51,112 nt of DNA from Flavobacteriales bacterium (GTDB lineage Bacteria; Bacteroidota; Bacteroidia; Flavobacteriales_F; PHOS-HE28): NCBI GenBank assembly GCA_019638085.1, contig JAHBUL010000025.1:1-51112 (forward strand). The letters are read 5' to 3'. Under the pieces are notes generated by a model that did no database searches, had not been told where the DNA came from, and worked only from the letters and a program-made list of their open reading frames with translations. Positions 44,487 through 51,112 of this stretch are shown here, piece after piece; positions within the stretch are counted from its first letter, which is position 1, and the number at the start of each line of letters is the position of its first letter. Made by a program: the position numbers and the translations under genes.

Positions 44487-47192
44487 ATGCGTTATATTTT
44501 CTTGCTCCTCTTCGCGACCGGGTTCACGGCAATTGTCAATTCACAAAGCGCTTCATTCTGGCAGCCCCGGGCGTTAACCTCCGTGGCAGGCGAAGGCCGC
44601 CACATCGTTCCGGAGCACGCCCGAAGCTACCAGTTGGATACCGCTGCCATGCGCGGTTTCCTGTTACATGTGGCCCGAGGAACGGTACTGGACATGGCGA
44701 TGGCCACTTCCACGGTGGAATTGCCGCTTCCCAACGGAGAATTCATCTCGTGCCTCTTTCTGGAGACCCCATTGATGCATCCTGACCTGGGTGAGCGCTA
44801 CCCATACATCCGCACTTATTCCGGTGTTGATGCTCGTGATCCACGGATACGAGTGAAGTTCGATCAGACACCAGCGGGCTTCCATGCAATGATCACGGGG
44901 CTACCGGAAGGGGATGCCTTCATTGATCCGGTATCACTGGGGAATAGCGTTCAACATCAGGTATACTGGAAGAGTGACCTGCGCCCAGCCCATGCGGAAA
45001 ATGGATCGAGCTGTACGTATGATGAAGCGAATGATGTGCCGGAAGAAATGGCCCGAACGGACCAATGGATAGAGGAGATAGGAGCTGCCCGGGTAGGTGA
45101 TTGCCAGTTCCGCACGTACCGATTGGCTCTGGCTTGTACCGGGGAGTATGCCAATTTCTTTGGGGCCACGGGAAGCAATAAGGCACCGGCCATCGCCGCC
45201 ATGGCCACCACCATGAACCGAGTGAACGGGATCTATGAGCGTGATGCCGCCTTGACCATGGTCCTTGTGGCGGGCAACGACCAATTGGTTTTTACCGATC
45301 CCGCAACGGATGGCTATACGAACAGCGATGGAGGCACCATGCTCGGCCAGAACCAGACGAAATGCGATGCCGTGATCGGCAGTTCCAACTACGATATCGG
45401 GCATGTCTTCAGTACTGGCGGCGGTGGTGTGGCCTATCTCAATTCACCCTGCACGGGTTATAAAGCGGGCGGTGTTACCGGGCGATCATCCCCCGTTGGA
45501 GACCCCTTCGACATTGACTATGTCGCACATGAGATGGGCCATCAGTATGGCGGCAACCATACGCAGAACAACAATTGCAACAGGGCGGGGAATGCGGCCG
45601 TAGAGGTAGGAAGCGGGATCACCATCATGGGTTATGCAGGTGTTTGTTCCCCGAATGTGGAGGACCATAGCATCGCGATGTTCGGGGGCTATAGCCTTCA
45701 GGAGATACATGCCAATATCACGGCAGGGAATAGCAGCGGTTGTCCGCAAACGATGGCTATGATCAACGCTCCACCCACCGTAAGTGCCGGACCGACCCGC
45801 ACCATTCCGCGGAACACGCCTTTCGTGCTCACGGCCGTGGCCTCCGACCCGAATGCTGGTGACGTGCTGTCGTACAGCTGGGAACAGATGGATTATCAAA
45901 CGTCCGCTCAACCGCCGCTGGCCACCAGTAACAGGGGCCCGAACTTCAGGCCATGGCTTCCTTCCAGTGACCCGGAGCGCTGGTTCCCCAAGTTGAGCAC
46001 CGTGCTTTCCGGCAATGCCCCCTCACCGAACTGGGAGGTACTGGCGAATGTGTCCCGCACCTTCAAATTCCGGATCACCGTTCGGGACAATGCAACGGAA
46101 GGCGGATGCAATGCGCAAGATGATGTGACGGTAACGGTGGATGGCGGCTCGGGTCCATTCGTTGTAACCCAGCCCAATACGCCGGTGAGCTGGGTCGGTG
46201 GAAGCGCACGCACGGTCACTTGGGATGTGGCCGGCACGTCTTCAAGCCCCGTAAGTTGTTCCTTGGTGGATGTGGTCTTGAGCGTGGATGGCGGCAGTAC
46301 CTGGCCGTACGTACTGGCCTCTGCCACCTCCAACAGTGGAGGTGCTTCCATCACTCTCCCCGTGGTGGCAACCACCCAAGCCCGTGTAATGGTCCGGGCC
46401 AATGGCAATATTTTTTACGATGTCAGCGATGTGGACTTCACGATCACGGCGCCCGAACAGGTGCTTGTAGCCGGAAAAGCTTGGTTGCAAGGGCCTTTTA
46501 ATGGGAGCTTGATGAATGATGATCTCCGCAGCCTCGGCTTGATCCCGACAATGGAACCCTATACTGCACTGGGTTTCGACCAAGTTGGCACAGGGGGAGG
46601 GGAAACGTGTAGCCCAACAGTATTCAACACCACCGGGGCGAATGCGATAGTGGACTGGATCCGGCTTGAATTGCGATCTGCTAGTACACCAGCTACGATC
46701 GTGGCCACTCGGCAGGCGTTGCTACAACGTGATGGCGATATTGTGGATGTGGATGGGAGCTCACCGGTGGCTTTCGATGTGCCCGCCGGAAACTACCATG
46801 TAGCCGTCCGTCACCGCAACCACTTGGGATGCATGACTTTCGGGGCGATCAATTTGGCTGGTACGACCACCACGGTTGATTTTACTTCGCCTTCCACCGG
46901 CACCTTCGGGACCGAAGCCCGCCAGACCGCTGGGAATGAGCGCCTGCTTTGGATGGGGAATGCATGGGTTGATGGAAAGTTGAGCTATACGGGAGCGGAG
47001 AACGACCGTGATCCGATCATTCTGCTCGTTGGGGGCAACAACCCTACAGGAATGATACAAGGTTATTTCCCGGAGGACTGTACGATGGACGGAGCGGTCC
47101 AGTACACGGGGGAAGGCAACGACCGGGACCCCATATTGCTGAACATCGGCGGTGTGATGCCAACGCAAACCCGGCAGGAACAATTGCCTTGA
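44487..47192 (+). CDS. Secreted reprolysin-like zinc metalloprotease with unusual C-terminal module
   Basis: 901 residues with a signal peptide (MRYIFLLLFATGFTAIVNSQ). A propeptide-like region (about 20-200) leads to a metzincin protease domain with the zinc motif HEMGHQYGGNH (His348, Glu349, His352, His358) and Met-turn ITIMGYAGVC. Two beta-sandwich domains follow (about 430-650), the first beginning PPTVSAGPTRTIPRNTPF and the second containing SWVGGSARTVTWDVAGTS. The last 244 residues (about 658-901) match the C-terminus of the next gene and end DRDPILLNIGGVMPTQTRQEQLP. The ordinary T9SS tail (PNP...G...Y) is absent. It is likely an exported protease whose sorting depends on the shared module. 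Confidence 0.9.
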   Translation: MRYIFLLLFATGFTAIVNSQSASFWQPRALTSVAGEGRHIVPEHARSYQLDTAAMRGFLLHVARGTVLDMAMATSTVELPLPNGEFISCLFLETPLMHPDLGERYPYIRTYSGVDARDPRIRVKFDQTPAGFHAMITGLPEGDAFIDPVSLGNSVQHQVYWKSDLRPAHAENGSSCTYDEANDVPEEMARTDQWIEEIGAARVGDCQFRTYRLALACTGEYANFFGATGSNKAPAIAAMATTMNRVNGIYERDAALTMVLVAGNDQLVFTDPATDGYTNSDGGTMLGQNQTKCDAVIGSSNYDIGHVFSTGGGGVAYLNSPCTGYKAGGVTGRSSPVGDPFDIDYVAHEMGHQYGGNHTQNNNCNRAGNAAVEVGSGITIMGYAGVCSPNVEDHSIAMFGGYSLQEIHANITAGNSSGCPQTMAMINAPPTVSAGPTRTIPRNTPFVLTAVASDPNAGDVLSYSWEQMDYQTSAQPPLATSNRGPNFRPWLPSSDPERWFPKLSTVLSGNAPSPNWEVLANVSRTFKFRITVRDNATEGGCNAQDDVTVTVDGGSGPFVVTQPNTPVSWVGGSARTVTWDVAGTSSSPVSCSLVDVVLSVDGGSTWPYVLASATSNSGGASITLPVVATTQARVMVRANGNIFYDVSDVDFTITAPEQVLVAGKAWLQGPFNGSLMNDDLRSLGLIPTMEPYTALGFDQVGTGGGETCSPTVFNTTGANAIVDWIRLELRSASTPATIVATRQALLQRDGDIVDVDGSSPVAFDVPAGNYHVAVRHRNHLGCMTFGAINLAGTTTTVDFTSPSTGTFGTEARQTAGNERLLWMGNAWVDGKLSYTGAENDRDPIILLVGGNNPTGMIQGYFPEDCTMDGAVQYTGEGNDRDPILLNIGGVMPTQTRQEQLP

Positions 47193-47271
47193 ACCATTGC
47201 ATTAACCTCTCGGCGATTTTCGACGAAGCTGGTTATCGGTAGGACGGGGGCGTTCGAGGAGTCGGCGAAAG

Positions 47272-47302
47272 TTGACCCCGCCCGCCTTAAAGCGTAGGTT
47301 TG
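47272..47302 (+). promoter_or_regulatory. Promoter of the FG-GAP/ASPIC gene
   Basis: TTG (47272-47274), 20 bases, TAGGTTTG (47295-47302) is a full match to the Bacteroidota consensus. The ATG at 47326 lies 23 bases downstream, which supports that start over the frame-opening one at 47272. Confidence 0.85.
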
Positions 47303-47325
47303 CACTTCTTCACTCCTATGGAAGC

Positions 47326-49533
47326 ATGAAAAAGACGACTACCCTACTTGCGCTTGTGGTCTTAGCACCCGCTCTCACCTTCGGACAAACGTTCACCCGA
47401 AGTACCAGCATCCTCTCCAACCAGAGCGCTCGTTCGGGAGGCTGTGTTGGCATCGCTGACATGGATGGGGACGGTTATGATGACCTGATCCTGTTGCACC
47501 AGAGCAAGTACCTCTATATCGACTATCAGAATCCTAACGGAACCTTCACATCCCATTACATGGGGCAAGTCTCTTCTTCATCACAGTGGGGGATGTCAGT
47601 GGGGGATGTGAACGGTGATGGACATAAGGACTACTTCAGTGGAGGAAGTTTTGACGGGGTTCACTTTCTGCAGATCACGGGCAGGGGGCAGTCCAACGGC
47701 TGGACTAACCTGAACAACGACGATATCTTCATGCAATGCAACAATATGGCCGACATCAATAATGATGGTGCATTGGACATTTTTGCATGCCATGACACGA
47801 ATGCCCCCAAGATCTGGATGAACGATGGTTCGGGAAACATGTCGTTTTCCAACTATATAGACTGGACCACGAATCCTTCCAGTGACGCTTCGGGCAACTA
47901 TGGAAGCGTATGGACGGATTTCGACAATGACGGTGACCTTGACCTGTTCATTAGCCATTGCCGCCAAGGGGTGAATAATCCGGCTGACCCACGCCGTTGG
48001 AACCGCATGTTCGTGAACGACGGTAACAATCAATATACGGATCGCGCAGCGGAGTTCGGGCTGGAAAATCGGAATCAATCCTGGTCGGCGGATTTCGGTG
48101 ATATCGATAACGATGGCGATCTGGACCTGGTGGTCACCAACCACAATAGGTCCATGCAATTGTTCTTGAACGACGGCACAGGGCATTTCACCGAGGCCAC
48201 CACAGGTAGCGGCCTCGAAATATCCGGGGCATTCCTGCAAACGAAATTCGTGGACTTGGACAATGATGGCTACTTGGACCTGATCACCAGCGGAAATTTG
48301 GGTGGAAGCGCGGAGCATTACTTCCACGGGAACGGTGATGGCACCTTCACGGAGATGCCGAACATGCTGCCTGAGCCATCCGCTCGTAACCTGCACACCT
48401 TTGCTGTGGGTGACCTGAATCGCGATGGCTTCATCGATGTTTATGCCGGCTATGGCTCCGGCTATATAAGCCCCAGCAGCTCCCGAAATGATGAGCTGTA
48501 TTTGAACGACGGTAATAGCAACCACTTTTTGAGCTTCACCCTCCGCGGTCAGCAAAGCAACCCGGACGGCGTGGGCGCGCGTGTCACCTTGTATGGGGCG
48601 TGGGGAACGCAGATCCGCGAAGTGCGGGCCGGTGAGAGCTATGGGATCGTTTGCTCGTTCACCTGCAACTTCGGTCTTGGAGCCAGCACTGTGGCAGACT
48701 CTGCGATCGTTCGCTGGCCTTCAGGGGTCGTCGATAAGTACTATGGCTTGGAAGCCGATCAATTCATCACGGTGGAGGAAGGGGAGACCCGCACCTCCAT
48801 GGTGGCTGCCAAGGTTTTTCTGGACGGACCTTTTGTGCAAGCCAGCGGCTTGATGAATGATGACCTGCGTGCTCAAGGGCTTATCCCGGACACGGATCCG
48901 TATGCTGCCCTCGGCTATGTGCCCACTGCAACGGGCTACTCCCAGCGGGTTGCTTCCGGCGTTTTCAATATCACCGGCAACAATGCCATTGTGGATTGGG
49001 TGTGGTTGGAGTTGCGTTCCACCTCCAACCCGTCCAATGTGATGTCGGCCCGTGCTGCCCTGTTGCAACGTGATGGCGACATCGTGGACCTGGATGGAAA
49101 GAGCCCGGTGAGCCTACCTGCACCGAACGGCACTTATCACTTGGCAGTGAAACACCGGAACCATCTGGGTGTGATGGCAGCCTCTGCCCATGCACTGAAC
49201 AGTACGGCTACGACCATCGATCTGCGTTCGGCATCCACATCAACATGGGGGACGAATGCGAGAAAGACCGTAGGCGCGTCCCGCACGATGTGGTCCGGTG
49301 AGGCCAATGGTGATTCCAAGGTCAAATTCACCGGAGCGGGTAATGATCGTGACGCAGTTGTGATCGCCATGGGTGGAATGATACCGACGGCAACGGTGGC
49401 AGGGTATCACCCGGCGGATGTGAACTTGGATGGTGTGGTGAAGCTCACCGGAACGGGGAATGATCGCGACCCGATCCTGATGAATGTGGGTTCCTCATCC
49501 CCAACGTCTGTTCTGGTGGAACAACTTCCCTGA
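47326..49533 (+). CDS. Secreted FG-GAP/ASPIC-UnbV beta-propeller protein with shared C-terminal module
   Basis: 735 residues from the ATG at 47326 (signal peptide MKKTTTLLALVVLAPALTFGQ). At least seven calcium-binding FG-GAP/VCBS loops of the DxDxDGxxD type are visible (DMDGDGYDDL, DVNGDGHKDY, DINNDGALDI, DFDNDGDLDL, DIDNDGDLDL, DLDNDGYLDL, DLNRDGFIDV). An ASPIC/UnbV domain lies at about 415-490 (GVGARVTLYGAWGTQIREVRAGESYG ... VRWPSGVVDKYYG). The last 245 residues repeat the module of the preceding protease (LMNDDLRAQGLIP, LLQRDGDIVDLDG, VKHRNHLGVM, GNDRDPILMN). A cell-surface or extracellular role is expected; the ligand is unknown. Confidence 0.92.
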   Translation: MKKTTTLLALVVLAPALTFGQTFTRSTSILSNQSARSGGCVGIADMDGDGYDDLILLHQSKYLYIDYQNPNGTFTSHYMGQVSSSSQWGMSVGDVNGDGHKDYFSGGSFDGVHFLQITGRGQSNGWTNLNNDDIFMQCNNMADINNDGALDIFACHDTNAPKIWMNDGSGNMSFSNYIDWTTNPSSDASGNYGSVWTDFDNDGDLDLFISHCRQGVNNPADPRRWNRMFVNDGNNQYTDRAAEFGLENRNQSWSADFGDIDNDGDLDLVVTNHNRSMQLFLNDGTGHFTEATTGSGLEISGAFLQTKFVDLDNDGYLDLITSGNLGGSAEHYFHGNGDGTFTEMPNMLPEPSARNLHTFAVGDLNRDGFIDVYAGYGSGYISPSSSRNDELYLNDGNSNHFLSFTLRGQQSNPDGVGARVTLYGAWGTQIREVRAGESYGIVCSFTCNFGLGASTVADSAIVRWPSGVVDKYYGLEADQFITVEEGETRTSMVAAKVFLDGPFVQASGLMNDDLRAQGLIPDTDPYAALGYVPTATGYSQRVASGVFNITGNNAIVDWVWLELRSTSNPSNVMSARAALLQRDGDIVDLDGKSPVSLPAPNGTYHLAVKHRNHLGVMAASAHALNSTATTIDLRSASTSTWGTNARKTVGASRTMWSGEANGDSKVKFTGAGNDRDAVVIAMGGMIPTATVAGYHPADVNLDGVVKLTGTGNDRDPILMNVGSSSPTSVLVEQLP

Positions 49534-49585
49534 ACACGTCGAGTCGAGTGCCTTTTCTTTGCCACTACCTAATAGACATCATCTG

Positions 49586-51112
49586 ATGGCGCATCCCCGA
49601 TCCATGTTCACTCGCTCGCTCATCCGCATCGCTTTGTTCGGTGCCCTCCTACTTGGCTGGACGGTACCCTCTGCTGCACAGGTTGATGTGATTCCTTCAT
49701 CGGTGGATATCCGTCTGGTGCAAGGCGCCAGCTCAGATGAATTATTGATCCAAGTAAAGTCGAACAGCACCGCATCCTTCGGAGGGATCTTCAGCGCGTT
49801 GACGGTTACCATCAGGTATGATGCATCCTCTGGAGCGGCCTTGGGAGCGGGAACAAGTTTTTGTAACGCTTGGAGCTCCTTCTCCCCTTCCCCGGTCGTA
49901 ACAGCGAACGGAGTGGCCTACCGGACCTACAATGGATTCGGCATCAATAGACTGGCCGATCCTGTATTCGACGGTGGATGCGGTTTGAGCATTCCAGCGG
50001 GTACCTGGTTTACCATTACGACCATTCCCGTAAGTGGTGGGGCATGCACGAATTTCACCTTGGGCAATGACAGTTACACAGGTGCCGAGAACAGGGACTA
50101 CTACATCTCGATGGCCGGAATTGATGTCACCGGGCTGGTGATCGGTGGTCCTGTGAACGGGGGTAACTGCCTTCCTGATTGTCTTGGTGTTATTGGCGGG
50201 ACCGCGCTTCCGGGCACGGCTTGCGATGATGGCGATCCAGGTACCACGAATGACACATGGAGCGCTGGTTGCGAATGCACCGGCACGCCGACCTGTATCC
50301 CGCCGGCCATATCCGGCACCTCCAGTAATTCACCCCTCTGTTCGAACTCTTCGCTCACCTTGGGTGTCACCGCCAGCGGTACAGGACCTTTGAGCTATGC
50401 ATGGACGGGGACCGGTACGTTCAGCCCCAATTCCACTTCTCAGAATGTATCGGTGACGGGAGCAGCTACCGGCAATTATCAAGTGGTAGTGACGAACGGG
50501 TGTGGCACCGCCTCTTCTTCCATTCCCGTAGTTGTGAACGCTGCCCCCGCGGCGACGATCATCTACAGTGGTTCTCCTTTCTGCACTTCAGGCGGAACCG
50601 CGAACGTGACCCGGACCGGCAGCACGGGCGGCACGTACAGCGCAACACCTTCGGGCTTGTCGATCAATTCCAGCACGGGCGCGATCACCTTGGGGACGAG
50701 CAGTGCAGGCACGTACACGGTCACATATAGCATCGCGGCATCGGGCGGATGTGCTGCGTTCAGCACGACAGCCTCGGTGGTCATCGGTACGGCTCCATCC
50801 GCAACGATCTCCTACAGTGGTTCTCCTTTCTGCACATCGGGCGGAACCGCGAACGTGACCCGGACCGGCAGCACGGGCGGCACGTACAGCGCAACACCTT
50901 CGGGCCTGTCGATCAATTCCAGCACGGGCGCGATCACCTTGGGCACGAGCAGTGCAGGCACTTATACCGTGACGTACAGCATTGCGGCATCGGGCGGATG
51001 TGCTGCGTTCAGCACGACAGCATCGGTGGTCATCGGTACGGCTCCATCCGCAACGATCTCCTACAGTGGTTCCCCTTTCTGCACTTCAGGTGGAACCGCG
51101 AACGTGACCCGG
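49586..51112 (+). CDS. Secreted repeat protein, C-terminus beyond window
   Basis: An open plus-strand frame of 509 codons runs from the ATG at 49586 to the window edge without a stop. A signal peptide (FTRSLIRIALFGALLLGWTVPSAAQ) precedes a beta-rich N-domain (about 30-190), a Cys-rich linker (CDDGDPGTTNDTWSAGCECTG) of a kind common in Bacteroidota surface proteins, an Ig/PKD-like unit (SPLCSNSSLTLGVTASGTGPLSYAWTG) and then tandem 83-residue repeats (SGSPFCTSGGTANVTRTGSTGG). A promoter-like TTTCTTTG lies at 49554-49561. It is probably a large adhesin exported by T9SS. The sorting domain is not in view. Confidence 0.88.
   Translation, partial: MAHPRSMFTRSLIRIALFGALLLGWTVPSAAQVDVIPSSVDIRLVQGASSDELLIQVKSNSTASFGGIFSALTVTIRYDASSGAALGAGTSFCNAWSSFSPSPVVTANGVAYRTYNGFGINRLADPVFDGGCGLSIPAGTWFTITTIPVSGGACTNFTLGNDSYTGAENRDYYISMAGIDVTGLVIGGPVNGGNCLPDCLGVIGGTALPGTACDDGDPGTTNDTWSAGCECTGTPTCIPPAISGTSSNSPLCSNSSLTLGVTASGTGPLSYAWTGTGTFSPNSTSQNVSVTGAATGNYQVVVTNGCGTASSSIPVVVNAAPAATIIYSGSPFCTSGGTANVTRTGSTGGTYSATPSGLSINSSTGAITLGTSSAGTYTVTYSIAASGGCAAFSTTASVVIGTAPSATISYSGSPFCTSGGTANVTRTGSTGGTYSATPSGLSINSSTGAITLGTSSAGTYTVTYSIAASGGCAAFSTTASVVIGTAPSATISYSGSPFCTSGGTANVTR
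50560..51112 (+). repeat. 249-base tandem repeats (83 residues), nearly identical
   Basis: The sequence around TTCTCCTTTCTGCAC recurs at 50572, 50821 and 51070 (with one change), giving an exact 249-base period. Copies one and two differ at only a handful of positions, mostly synonymous. The third is cut by the window end, so the copy number is unknown. Confidence 0.9.

Noticed and set aside
50560..51112. CRISPR-like direct repeats
   Set aside because: The repeat unit is 249 bases, in frame, contiguous and without unique spacers; it is a protein-coding tandem repeat.

Overview
The window reads as a chromosomal segment of a GC-rich member of the Bacteroidota, most likely a Flavobacteriales-type lineage. 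The evidence is a complete type IX secretion / gliding core (porP, gldK, gldL, gldM, gldN), promoters of the Bacteroidota type (TTG, about 20 bases, TAnnTTTG), a Bacteroidota-style MiaB, LptE and SecG neighbourhood, a TopA with C-terminal toprim-associated repeats and a Lys/Ala tail, and very large secreted modular proteins. The genus cannot be named from the sequence alone. I saw no insertion sequence, prophage or CRISPR array.

Layout. 1-5682 (minus) is the N-terminal 1894 codons of a giant secreted protein: signal peptide, GEVED domain, then four FN3-plus-jelly-roll-like modules about 800 bases apart. 5683-6191 is a structured non-coding gap. 6192-10532 (minus) is a signalling cluster: a response regulator, a one-piece Reg_prop/Y_Y_Y histidine kinase and a second regulator whose receiver is truncated. 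10707-15264 (plus) is a tightly overlapped ECF sigma factor, anti-sigma-like TPR membrane protein and membrane-anchored TPR-CHAT protease; a small lipoprotein follows. 16380-23271 (minus) holds groEL, groES, secG, a TPR-like protein, lptE, a sigma54-type activator and miaB. 23643-33618 (plus) holds topA, an arginase-fold protein with a damaged metal site, porP and gldKLMN. 33781-38761 (plus) holds an ABC-F ATPase, an initiator tRNA, a GIY-YIG ORF, a decayed copy of the same tRNA, era and der. 38950-44344 (plus) holds three periplasmic parvulin/SurA-type proteins and a MoxR ATPase. 44487-51112 (plus) holds three secreted proteins: a reprolysin-like zinc protease, an FG-GAP/ASPIC propeller and a repeat protein cut by the window edge.

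How the parts fit. The window combines envelope biogenesis (SecG, LptE, SurA-like chaperones), the T9SS core that exports surface proteins, and several probable T9SS cargo proteins. The points most worth a second look are: a 115-base perfect-armed palindromic element carried in frame inside miaB; a tRNA-fMet copy and its degenerate twin flanking a GIY-YIG nuclease; the sigma/anti-sigma/CHAT operon; a 245-residue C-terminal module shared by the protease and the FG-GAP protein and unlike the usual T9SS tail; and the apparently non-catalytic arginase homologue beside porP-gldKLMN.
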